Under the pieces are notes generated by a model, which saw only the letters and a list, made by a program, of their open reading frames with translations, was not told where the DNA came from and ran no database searches. From the NCBI RefSeq assembly GCF_014332515.1, contig NZ_VFSD01000020.1:62001-126000 (forward strand): DNA of 64,000 nucleotides, written 5' to 3'. Both the position numbers and the translations under genes were made by a program. Positions 16,717 through 24,674 of the stretch are shown in pieces; the first letter of the stretch is position 1, and every line of letters starts with the position of its first letter. Source of the stretch: Pontibacter beigongshangensis. GTDB lineage: Bacteria > Bacteroidota > Bacteroidia > Cytophagales > Hymenobacteraceae.

Positions 16717-16947
16717 AAGCTGCTATCATTAATTACCATTTCCAGACTCAGAACGCACAAATATACAAAAATGTCCCCGCCAATCCATAGAATGATAACA
16801 ATCATAATCGGGTTAGGGGAGCAGCTGTTTAATAAGTGAATGAATTCCCGGCCTGATGAGCCAATTGCCAAATAGCGTAAGCGTGAAATAGTGGATGCCC
16901 AGATGCCCTATTTGTGAGAGGCATGTGCCGTACGGGCCGTCAAACTT

Positions 16948-17478
16948 TCAGCTTTTAACTTTGATAAGCTGCTTGATCTGGGCGGCATGGTGGTCGAAAT
17001 GGTCCTGTAGAAAAGTGAGGCATTGTGCTGCCGAAAGCGGCCCTGCATAGGGGTGTTTAAACAGGCATTTGTGGAGCAGTTCGGGTGGCAGGTCGGTCAG
17101 CAGGTCTTCGAACTGGAAGCGCAGATGGTCCCATTTGCTTCGCAGCTCGGGTAGACAAACTTCTTCCGGAACATCAGCCATCCTGGGCGGCGCCTTAAAT
17201 CTGACCTGCGACTTAAGCAGAATGGTTAACAGAATAGATTTTACGGTGTGGGAAAGGGAGGAACTGATGAGCTTTTCCGGCTCCTGCAGCTTGCGTTGCA
17301 TATAGCAGACCGTAAACTCCTCTACCAGCACCAGGTGCGCTACGATTTGCCCCACCGACCATTTGTTATCGGCAGCTGGAGTGTTCAGGATTGCAGGATC
17401 CAGCTGCTCCAGATTATCCAGAAGGCGGTTCCTTGATTTCTCGAGGCGTAGGTACTTAGCTTCTAAGTTTGGATTCAT
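16948..17478 (-). CDS. DinB family protein
   Basis: A 176-residue four-helix-bundle protein of the DinB superfamily. The usual pattern of metal-binding histidines is visible: NKWSVGQIVAHLVLVEE near residues 39-55 and a C-terminal DHFDHHAAQIKQL. Many such proteins are predicted thiol-dependent transferases or metal-binding enzymes, and the substrate is unknown. It is transcribed divergently from the methyltransferase at 17704. Confidence 0.8.
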   Translation of the reverse strand: MNPNLEAKYLRLEKSRNRLLDNLEQLDPAILNTPAADNKWSVGQIVAHLVLVEEFTVCYMQRKLQEPEKLISSSLSHTVKSILLTILLKSQVRFKAPPRMADVPEEVCLPELRSKWDHLRFQFEDLLTDLPPELLHKCLFKHPYAGPLSAAQCLTFLQDHFDHHAAQIKQLIKVKS

Positions 17479-17681
17479 CAGCGATCAGGCAATTTAGAAG
17501 CCTGTAGGTAGGCAGATATTGACCAGTGTTATATATCAATTACGGCATATATCCTGAAAAATGCAAATAATAACCTGTTTTTTAGGTGTTAATAAAAGAT
17601 GACATCCTTAAAGTTATGTTTTTATTTACCTATTATCCTATTGCTCCAATCAGGTTATTTCGGATTGGCTGAAATATCTGG

Positions 17682-17689
17682 TAAATTTG
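17682..17689 (+). promoter_or_regulatory. Candidate -7 box upstream of the methyltransferase
   Basis: TAAATTTG matches TAnnTTTG exactly and lies 14 bp before the ATG at 17704, giving a leader of only about 8 nt. No TTG at 17-23 bp is seen, so the match is partial. Confidence 0.4.
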
Positions 17690-17703
17690 TTTTTTGATCT
17701 GAA

Positions 17704-18420
17704 ATGGAAGATTTACAAGACCCTATAGGAGCCGCTCTCCTCGATAAAATGCGAGGAGTAGAAGGTGCCGAAATAACGGTAGAGAGCAACTTAACCGAAG
17801 ACGACATTATTCCGGTCGATTATCTTTTCAGGAGTATCAGCCAGATGCCTGAACTGGAGCAACTAGCCCTGGAAACATGCCGGGGAACCGTGCTCGATAT
17901 AGGTGCCGGAGCCGGCAGCCATAGCCTTGCCCTGCAGGAACGGGGAGTGCAGGTAACGGCGTTGGATATATCGGCCGGCGCCGTGCAGGTTATGCAGGCA
18001 AGAGGCGTTAGGCAGGTGCTGCACCAGGACATCCTGAAGCTGCAGGGGCCGACCTACGATACCATGCTGTTGCTGATGAACGGCATCGGCATAGCCGGTA
18101 ACCTGACAGGCTTATCGCGCTTTCTGAACCATGCCCGCACGCTGCTGGAGCCGGGAGGACAAATACTGCTAGAGTCGTCGGATATTCTGTACATGTTTGA
18201 GGAGGAAGATGGCAGTGTGCTGCTCGACCTGAATGCGGGCTACTATGGCGAAGTAATGTACAACATGCGGTACAAAGCCCATGAAACCGGCTGGTTTAAC
18301 TGGCTCTTTATAGATGCCGCCCTCCTGGAAGATTATGCCACAGATCAGGGTTTTGACTTCCGGTTGCTCTACCAGGGAGAGGATGGCAACTACCTGGCCA
18401 GCCTGACGCTGCTGCAATAA
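17704..18420 (+). CDS. Class I SAM-dependent methyltransferase
   Basis: A 238-residue protein with the SAM-binding motif VLDIGAGAG (63-71) followed by the acidic TALDIS motif. The fold is complete through a late ESSDILYMFEEEDG segment. The methyl acceptor is not indicated by sequence or context. It stands as a single gene upstream of a repeat-rich spacer and yihY. Start at ATG 17704. Confidence 0.82.
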   Translation: MEDLQDPIGAALLDKMRGVEGAEITVESNLTEDDIIPVDYLFRSISQMPELEQLALETCRGTVLDIGAGAGSHSLALQERGVQVTALDISAGAVQVMQARGVRQVLHQDILKLQGPTYDTMLLLMNGIGIAGNLTGLSRFLNHARTLLEPGGQILLESSDILYMFEEEDGSVLLDLNAGYYGEVMYNMRYKAHETGWFNWLFIDAALLEDYATDQGFDFRLLYQGEDGNYLASLTLLQ

Positions 18421-18571
18421 GCAAACCTGCCGCCGCGTCAGGCTGGCCAGGAGGCAAACGGAAGTACGTCTTCATAGAAATAAAACTTGATGAGGTAAAA
18501 ATCACTTTAAGAGATGGAAGAAAGGCTTTCGTTTTTTCCAAAAGCTAAATCAACACATCAGCACCCAACCC

Positions 18572-18626
18572 AATTATTCTAATCAAATTACCCCTCCAGA
18601 GGTATTTACTGCTGTTGGTGCTGCTC
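18572..18626 (+). repeat. Interspersed repeat copy 7
   Basis: It reads AATTATTCTAATCAAATTAC, then CCCTCCAGAGG and a tail containing CTGCTGTTGGTGCTGCTC. Confidence 0.86.
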
Positions 18627-18784
18627 TTTGAAGAGGATATAAGATGCAGGACACAGGATTTGTGTATCACGATGATCTCATCACGAAGCACGACATAAGA
18701 CTTCTGGCTATAGATCAGCTGTCTGTTAATCAGGATTTCTAAATTGATTTCCCAATATCCAAATCAACCACTCAACAACCAGCA

Positions 18785-18829
18785 AATTATTCTAATAAAA
18801 TAGCACCTCCCAAGACTTTTGCTGCTGCA
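18785..18829 (+). repeat. Interspersed repeat copy 8
   Basis: It reads AATTATTCTAATAAAATAGC, then ACCTCCCAAG and GCTGCTGCAG. The palindrome is damaged. It is in direct orientation with copy 7. Confidence 0.8.
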
Positions 18830-18946
18830 GCACTTCTCTTTTGCCTGTTATCCTGTTGCGCCGGGAACCGTATGAGTAAGCATTGTAAGACGTAAGAGCG
18901 TTGCAGAAGCGTTCTAGCTGTCCGTAAAGCAATAGTGTTGGAGCTT

Positions 18947-19894
18947 ATGAAACAAACGTTTAAGACCACCTGGGAGATTACCAAGCAGACATTTAAAGAA
19001 TTTGCCGATGACCGACCGCTGGATTATGCTGCCATCATCGGCTTCTATACCATATTCTCGCTTCCTGCCGTGCTTATCATCATGATCCGGATAGCAGGGG
19101 CGGCTTTTGGGCAGGAGGCCGTGCGCGGAGAGGTCGTGAACCAGATCGGCGGCATAGTAGGGCGGAACAGTGCGGAGCAGATTCAGAACATCATCGAGAA
19201 TGCCAGCCAGTCGGAAGCCAGCACCATCGGCACAATAATAGGCGTAGCCACCATGATCTTTTCGGCCACTACTGTTTTTGTGGCCCTGCAGGATTCGCTC
19301 AATGCCATGTGGGAAGTAAAGGCCAAACCCGAGAAAGGCTGGATAAAGCTGGTGATAGACCGGGTGCTCTCCCTGGCCATGGTCGTCAGCCTTGGTTTTT
19401 TGCTGCTGGTTTCGTTGTCGCTGGATGTGGTGCTTGGTGTTGTGAACGACTACCTGAAGCAGGAGATATCGGGAGTGGCGGTTTACTTTATGACGGCAGC
19501 CAATGTGGCCGTTTCTATCGCGATCGCCATCCTTATTTTTGCCGTCATCTTTAAAGTGCTTCCGGATGCCAAAATCCGCTGGCCCAATGTGTGGGTAGGC
19601 GCCACGGTTACGGCCTTACTTTTTGTGATAGGGAAGTTTGTGCTCAACATCTATTTTCAGCACGACCCGCTGGCCGATACCTATGGTGCCGCCGGCTCGC
19701 TGGTCCTGATCCTGGTGTGGGTGTACTATACGTCCGTTATTTTCCTGCTGGGGGCAGAATTTACGCAAGTTTATTCACGTGAGCACGACAGAGGCATCAG
19801 GCCACAGGACAATGCCGTAAAAGTGCGTACGGAGGAAGTTGAAACGGATGAATATGGTGAAAGACGGGAAATAAAAAAAGGGAAAGCTCTTTAA
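18947..19894 (+). CDS. YihY/virulence factor BrkB family membrane protein
   Basis: A 315-residue integral membrane protein with about six hydrophobic segments and the family pattern DYAAIIGFYTIFSLPAVLI near the start and DPLADTYGAAGSLVLILVWV near the end. YihY/BrkB proteins are inner-membrane proteins of uncertain transport role. I chose ATG 18947 over a GTG four codons upstream. The stop codon lies inside the loop of a terminator hairpin. Confidence 0.88.
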   Translation: MKQTFKTTWEITKQTFKEFADDRPLDYAAIIGFYTIFSLPAVLIIMIRIAGAAFGQEAVRGEVVNQIGGIVGRNSAEQIQNIIENASQSEASTIGTIIGVATMIFSATTVFVALQDSLNAMWEVKAKPEKGWIKLVIDRVLSLAMVVSLGFLLLVSLSLDVVLGVVNDYLKQEISGVAVYFMTAANVAVSIAIAILIFAVIFKVLPDAKIRWPNVWVGATVTALLFVIGKFVLNIYFQHDPLADTYGAAGSLVLILVWVYYTSVIFLLGAEFTQVYSREHDRGIRPQDNAVKVRTEEVETDEYGERREIKKGKAL

Positions 19895-19913
19895 CAGGAG
19901 CTTTCCCTTTTCT
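19880..19913. terminator. Bidirectional terminator overlapping the yihY stop codon
   Basis: GGGAAAGCTC (19880-19889) pairs with GAGCTTTCCC (19898-19907). The yihY stop codon (19892-19894) is in the 8-nt loop. A T run follows on the plus strand, and an A run precedes it, which becomes a T run for the minus strand. It can serve both yihY and the converging pdhB. Confidence 0.88.
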
Positions 19914-19930
19914 ATAATCTAAACAAGCAC

Positions 19931-20914
19931 TTAGACTTTCGTGTACATTACCTGCTTTACAGCCGCAATCGTGCGCTCTACGTTTGGCAGCGAAGCCTCG
20001 ATGAGCGTAGGGGCGTAAGGAAGCGGCACATCGCGGCAGGTAACGCGCTTCACAGGGGCGTCCATGTAATCGAAGGCGTTGCTCTGGATGTGGTAGGCGA
20101 TCTCTGAAGAAATAGAGGCCAGCGGCCATGCTTCTTCCACTACCACCATACGGTTGGTTTTCTTTACAGACTCAATTAAGGTCTTATAGTCGATTGGTCT
20201 TACCGTGCGCAGGTCAATTACTTCCGCGTTTACACCGTCTTTGGCAAGTTCTTCGGCAGCAGCCAGGGCTACTTTCATCATTTTGCCGAAAGATACGATG
20301 GTAACGTCAGAACCTTGGCGCTTAATGTCGGCCACACCGATCGGGATCAGGTATTCTTCCTCAGGTACCTCGCCCTTGTCGCCGTACATCTGCTCCGATT
20401 CCATAAAAATAACCGGGTCGTTGTCGCGGATGGCGGTTTTAAGAAGACCTTTGGCATCGTAAGGGTTAGAGGGCACTACTACCTTAAGGCCGGCCGTGTT
20501 GGCAAACCAGTTCTCAAAGTTCTGGGAGTGCTGCGAAGACAGCATGCCGGCACTGCCCGTAGGACCACGGAACACCATAGGGGCACCATACTGGCCGCCA
20601 GACATGGACATTACCTTGGCAGCCGAGTTAATTATCTGGTCGATAGCCACCAACGAGAAGTTGAAGGTCATGAACTCGATGATAGGGCGCAGACCGTTCA
20701 TGGCTGATCCAACGCCGATACCTGCAAAACCAAGTTCTGCAATGGGAGTGTCGATTACACGCTCCGGACCAAATTCGTCCAGCATGCCCTGGCTTACTTT
20801 ATAGGCGCCATTGTACTCGGCCACTTCTTCACCCATCAAATAAACGCTTTTGTCACGGCGCATTTCTTCGCTCATGGCTTCGCGCAAGGCTTCTCTAAAC
20901 TGTATACTTCGCAT
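19931..20914 (-). CDS. pdhB: Pyruvate dehydrogenase E1 component, beta subunit
   Basis: A 327-residue transketolase-like protein. It forms the E1 heterotetramer with PdhA and decarboxylates pyruvate with thiamine diphosphate. The conserved start RSIQFREALREAMSEEM, the GEEVAEYNGAYKVSQG segment, the TPIAELGFAGIGVG stretch with the TPP-contacting glutamate, and GPTGSAGMLSSQHSQ are all present. The length is standard. pdhA and the E2/E3 genes are not in the window. Related branched-chain E1-beta proteins are the alternative, but the sequence pattern fits pyruvate. Confidence 0.93.
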   Translation of the reverse strand: MRSIQFREALREAMSEEMRRDKSVYLMGEEVAEYNGAYKVSQGMLDEFGPERVIDTPIAELGFAGIGVGSAMNGLRPIIEFMTFNFSLVAIDQIINSAAKVMSMSGGQYGAPMVFRGPTGSAGMLSSQHSQNFENWFANTAGLKVVVPSNPYDAKGLLKTAIRDNDPVIFMESEQMYGDKGEVPEEEYLIPIGVADIKRQGSDVTIVSFGKMMKVALAAAEELAKDGVNAEVIDLRTVRPIDYKTLIESVKKTNRMVVVEEAWPLASISSEIAYHIQSNAFDYMDAPVKRVTCRDVPLPYAPTLIEASLPNVERTIAAVKQVMYTKV

Positions 20915-20999
20915 ATAGGATGTTTATTTCTATTTCTGCAGGTAAAATTAAGATAAGTCCGCCAATTTACAATGCCTTCTTCATAATTATGCAGCCGGC

Positions 21000-22781
21000 C
21001 TATGGCAGAAGGGCCTCCTGAAAGAAACGGGTACGGTGGTAATCCCTGAATTCGAGGTCCTCCACTGCCTCTTTAATCAGCGCCTGGTTACTGCGGATGG
21101 CTCTGCGCAGGTGCTCTGCCAGCATTTGCTCCTGCTTGCTGCGCGCAGCCACTACTGCCAGAAAATAATGAGCCCGGGCATCGTTGGGCTTATGTTGCAG
21201 GGCGAGTTGGTAAAAACGTTCGGCCCCTTCGTGATTTTCTTTGAGGAGGTAGCTCAGGCCCAGGTTCATTTGCGTCTGGTAGCTGTCGCCGGCATAACGC
21301 AGGCTGGCAATAGCCTCATCATACAGGCCCATCTCAATCTCAAGGGCGGCTTTATCGGCAAAAATGCGGGTTAGCAGGGTGCTGTCGCCGCCCATCCGGA
21401 TGGCATAGTTGTAAGATTCCAGCGCTTTGGGTTTATCTCCCCGCACATGCCGGGCGCTGCCAAGGCCATAGTGCACGGCGGCTGTCGGGTTGCGGTAGCC
21501 GGCATAGGAGAGGTGGTGAATGGCACTGTCCAGCAACCGGTGCTGTACTGCTGGCCGGTATTCTTTATCGGCCATCTGCAGATATACCACTCCCAGATTA
21601 AAATAAGCGGGCCATTTATCCGTGAGTTTAACAGAGGCCTCAAATAGCTTTTTTCTTTCGCTGAGCAGCGGGGTTAGGGTAGCGGCATAGAGCAGCTCGT
21701 CGGCGGTGAGCTGGTCCGGGGCGGCTTTCTGGTCTGCGATCTTCTGTGCGAGCAGGTAAAGGCGGTAATCCGGTTTGCGGCTTCGCTTATAGTTTATTTC
21801 TGCCCGTGCGGTCCGGAGGCTGGGGTAGATGTACCGCTGCAGGTAAGGGTATGCCTGCGTGTGCTGCAAGGAAGTAGCCATGGCAGTGAGAGAGCCTCTT
21901 TTGCCGATAACAGCCAGTATCTCCGCCACCTGCTTTTTGGGCAGGGCCGATTGCTTTACCTTTGTGGCCAGCTGTTCCTGCAAATCCGCTGCATCGTCGG
22001 TCGTAATGGTTACCTTTTTCCCGGAGTAGTCGAGCATCTCCACTTTCTGCTGGTAATATTGTTTTAGTTCAGCCGCTCTCCTGGCTGCCAGGCCCTGTCC
22101 TGCCTCGTCGGGCGACTGGCTGCCGGATACGCTTATCTGCTGCGCCTCCACGTTGTCCATGATGTACTGGTCCAGCGATTGCAGGTTAGAGCCCACATAG
22201 TTGCGCAGCTGGTGCTCATCTTTCTCGAAGAAAAACTCCAGGTGCTCTTTGGTATGGTCATCGGGGTTGTAGGCACTGGGAATGTAAAGCACCTGGTTGT
22301 CTTTCACAACAGAGAGGGGAGTGGTCAGGATACCGGAAGCAAGCCTTTTAGGTTCGGCATACACCACCTGCTCGGTTTTGGCGTCCATTGCCCGGCCCTG
22401 CACCATCAGGTGGCCGTTTCTTTTAGCGGGAGTATAAGCAAATGCCAGCGTTTTGGTGATGGTCGGCTTTTTGTTTTCGTACAGAAACTCCCCGAACTGA
22501 AAATTGAGGGTGGCAATATTCTCACGCTTGTTCTCGCCATACGCATAATAAACATCGACCTTATACGGGTATTTTTTGTTCACCAGGCGCTGAGGCACCC
22601 TGGCCTTTAACTCAAAAGTTACTTCATCGCCCGATGCGGCCAGGGGCTCGGGCTGTATGGTTATTTCCTGCTTCTTATCTGCATGGCGAAGAATGCGTGG
22701 CAGTGTGCAGGACGATATGAAGCAGCTGATAATGAAGATGAAAGGCGTTAGCTGGTTAAGTGAGACTCTGATAAGTGGCAT
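21000..22781 (-). CDS. Tetratricopeptide repeat lipoprotein
   Basis: A 593-residue protein with a lipoprotein signal (CFISSC, lipid cysteine near residue 25). The middle region (about residues 155-290) resembles an OmpA-like domain (QQISVSGSQSPDEAGQGLAA, RRAAELKQYY). The C-terminal half has at least four TPR-like helical pairs (for example YFNLGVVYLQMADKEYRPAV and AHYFLAVVAARSKQEQML). It is probably tethered to the outer membrane and involved in envelope or protein-complex organisation. The exact role is unknown. It is a single gene with spacers on both sides. Confidence 0.75.
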   Translation of the reverse strand: MPLIRVSLNQLTPFIFIISCFISSCTLPRILRHADKKQEITIQPEPLAASGDEVTFELKARVPQRLVNKKYPYKVDVYYAYGENKRENIATLNFQFGEFLYENKKPTITKTLAFAYTPAKRNGHLMVQGRAMDAKTEQVVYAEPKRLASGILTTPLSVVKDNQVLYIPSAYNPDDHTKEHLEFFFEKDEHQLRNYVGSNLQSLDQYIMDNVEAQQISVSGSQSPDEAGQGLAARRAAELKQYYQQKVEMLDYSGKKVTITTDDAADLQEQLATKVKQSALPKKQVAEILAVIGKRGSLTAMATSLQHTQAYPYLQRYIYPSLRTARAEINYKRSRKPDYRLYLLAQKIADQKAAPDQLTADELLYAATLTPLLSERKKLFEASVKLTDKWPAYFNLGVVYLQMADKEYRPAVQHRLLDSAIHHLSYAGYRNPTAAVHYGLGSARHVRGDKPKALESYNYAIRMGGDSTLLTRIFADKAALEIEMGLYDEAIASLRYAGDSYQTQMNLGLSYLLKENHEGAERFYQLALQHKPNDARAHYFLAVVAARSKQEQMLAEHLRRAIRSNQALIKEAVEDLEFRDYHRTRFFQEALLP

Positions 22782-23024
22782 ATCCTGTTTCTAAATAAAC
22801 CGTAAAATACATCAAAATTCCGCTTTAGCCGTTATGGGCATGTCCGGACGCTGTAATTTTCACGATGGCATCTGCTTAATAAAAGAAACTTTTGCAGCTT
22901 TTTTCTGTTTAAGCAGAAGAATTTTGCCGGAAAAATGAGGTGGGAAGGTGAAACAGCCTCCGTATTTTTATTTTGACGGAAAAAAATTATAGTATATTTT
23001 TAGATTTTAATTTTTAAACGAATT

Positions 23025-23243
23025 ATGAGACGGCTCCAGTACTTTATCGAATCTCAGGCTTTTGGTGTGTGCACCATGCTGGGGGAGAAGCTTGGAATCG
23101 CTTCCAGCAGCATACGATTTTCTTTTGTTTACCTCTCGTTTCTCACATTCGGGTCTCCGGTGCTGCTTTACCTGATGCTGGCCTTCTGGATGAATGTGAG
23201 CAAGCACCTGCGCCGTGAGCGCAGCACTATCTGGGATCTATAG
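23025..23243 (+). CDS. PspC-like small membrane protein
   Basis: A 72-residue protein of the short PspC type found in Bacteroidota. It opens with RRLQYFIESQAFGVCTMLGE, and SFLTFGSPVLLYLMLAFWMN forms the membrane-spanning part. PspC proteins take part in envelope-stress responses, but the short forms have no proven role. The gene ends at the palindrome CTATAG, shared with the converging GT2 gene. Confidence 0.78.
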   Translation: MRRLQYFIESQAFGVCTMLGEKLGIASSSIRFSFVYLSFLTFGSPVLLYLMLAFWMNVSKHLRRERSTIWDL

Positions 23244-24260
23244 CGCCTGCACCGTCCGCTTCTGGCGGATAAAGTACGCCCACACGATACTGCCCTTGTA
23301 GACGCCGTTCATCTGTGCAATATTGTGTTTGGTGAGCTGCAATTTTCGGCGGCTATGCCAGTAGGCTGCATTCCGCAGCAGGGAAGCATGTGCCTCTAAC
23401 ACAGCTTTGGCATCTGCCGCCTGGCCTGCCACGAGCATACGGGCAGCCGCAATCCAATCCAGTATAATCCTGAAGATCATGACAGGCAGGAGTTCCCTGA
23501 AGGGGAGGTTCTTGTAGAGCATGGCCAGCCCGTTGCGGAAGTTCAGAAACGTTTTGTGCGGGTTCGACTTGTGCAATGTGCCACCTCCCAGGTGGAACAC
23601 CTGGCTCAGGCCGCTGTACATGACTTTATACCCGGCGTTTCTGACGCGCCAGCAAAAGTCTATTTCCTCCATGTGCGCGAAAAAAGCGGGTTCGAGCCCA
23701 CCCAGCGCATGAAAGGCATCGGCCCGTACAAACATGCAGGCCCCCGTTGCCCAGAATACTTCCTGCACATCGTTATACTGCCCCTGGTCATCTTCCAGGT
23801 GCTCAAACAGCCTGCCACGGCAAAAGGGGTAGCCCAGCGCATCGATCATGCCTCCGGCTGCCCCTGCATACTCGAACATGTGCGGATGCTGGTAGGCATT
23901 GATTTTGGGCTGGCAAACGGCTATATGCTCATCCGATTCCAGCAGCGATAAAACAGGAATCACCCAACCTGGCGTTACAGCCACATCGGAGTTGAGGAGC
24001 ACGTAATAGGTTGCCTCCACTTGCCTGAGTGCCTGGTTATAGCCTTCGCAGAAACCCAGGTTGGTCTGGTGCCGGATCAGGCGCACCTGCGGGAAATGCT
24101 CCTGCAGGTACACCACCGATTCATCCGTGGAGGCGTTGTCGGCCACAATTATTTCGCAGCCGGGGCTGTGTTCCAGCACTGATGGAAGAAACTGCTGCAG
24201 GTGGTGCCGCCCGTTCCAGTTAAGTATGACAACGGCCGTGTGGCCTGGTTTACATGCCAA
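23238..24260 (-). CDS. Glycosyltransferase family 2 protein
   Basis: A 340-residue GT-A enzyme. The start VVILNWNGRHHLQQFLP, the ADNASTDESV motif and the LLNSDVAV metal-binding motif are clear, and the acceptor-side segment FFAHMEEIDFCWRVRNAGY matches rhamnosyl-type GT2 enzymes. The only possible start is TTG 24260, since an in-frame stop lies two codons upstream. It overlaps the end of ybaB by 11 nt, suggesting translational coupling. Its stop interlocks with that of the convergent PspC gene. Donor sugar unknown. Confidence 0.85.
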   Translation of the reverse strand: MACKPGHTAVVILNWNGRHHLQQFLPSVLEHSPGCEIIVADNASTDESVVYLQEHFPQVRLIRHQTNLGFCEGYNQALRQVEATYYVLLNSDVAVTPGWVIPVLSLLESDEHIAVCQPKINAYQHPHMFEYAGAAGGMIDALGYPFCRGRLFEHLEDDQGQYNDVQEVFWATGACMFVRADAFHALGGLEPAFFAHMEEIDFCWRVRNAGYKVMYSGLSQVFHLGGGTLHKSNPHKTFLNFRNGLAMLYKNLPFRELLPVMIFRIILDWIAAARMLVAGQAADAKAVLEAHASLLRNAAYWHSRRKLQLTKHNIAQMNGVYKGSIVWAYFIRQKRTVQAL

Positions 24261-24585
24261 AGTTTCCTAGATCTAATCCGGGGATGTTGGGGAGCAGGCC
24301 TTCGGTGTTTTTTTTCAGCTCTTCCTGTGCCTTCTCGTTGGCTGATTCCATGGCGCTGTTCACGGCGGCAACCACCAGGTCGTTTACCATGTCGCGGTCG
24401 TTGGTGTTCAGGATCGAGTCATCTATCTCTATTTTGAGGAGTTTGCGCTGCCCGTTTACGGTGGCCTTTACCAATCCGGCCCCCGACTCGGAGGTAACGG
24501 TGATGTGCTGCAGCTTATCCTGCGCTTCTTTAATCTTGGCCTGGACTTCTTTTACCTTGCCAAGCATTCCGAACATATCAAACAT
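24250..24585 (-). CDS. YbaB/EbfC family nucleoid-associated protein
   Basis: A 111-residue protein that starts MFDMFGMLGKVKEVQAKIKE, with the central conserved TVNGQRKLLKIEIDDSIL segment of YbaB/EbfC DNA-binding proteins. In other bacteria ybaB usually follows dnaX or precedes recR. Here it precedes a GT2 gene, an unusual partner. The proline-, glycine-rich C-terminus LPNIPGLDLGNFGM is typical of Bacteroidota members. Confidence 0.88.
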   Translation of the reverse strand: MFDMFGMLGKVKEVQAKIKEAQDKLQHITVTSESGAGLVKATVNGQRKLLKIEIDDSILNTNDRDMVNDLVVAAVNSAMESANEKAQEELKKNTEGLLPNIPGLDLGNFGM

Positions 24586-24674
24586 GATGCTTCTCTCTAA
24601 AAATGAATTACTGCCAGCTTAAACCTAAACCGGCACTTTTGTTACTGCAAATATACGGATTGGCGGCAAATGAA

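Larger units (their letters stand above)
18421..18946. other. Gene-free stretch with two repeat copies
   Basis: This 526-bp stretch after the methyltransferase holds repeat copies 7 and 8. It also has two copies of the purine module (GGATATAAGATGCAGGACAC at 18635 and GACATAAGACTTCTGG at 18692) and a CCAAATCAACCACTCAACAA module at about 18758. No credible gene is seen. Confidence 0.7.
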
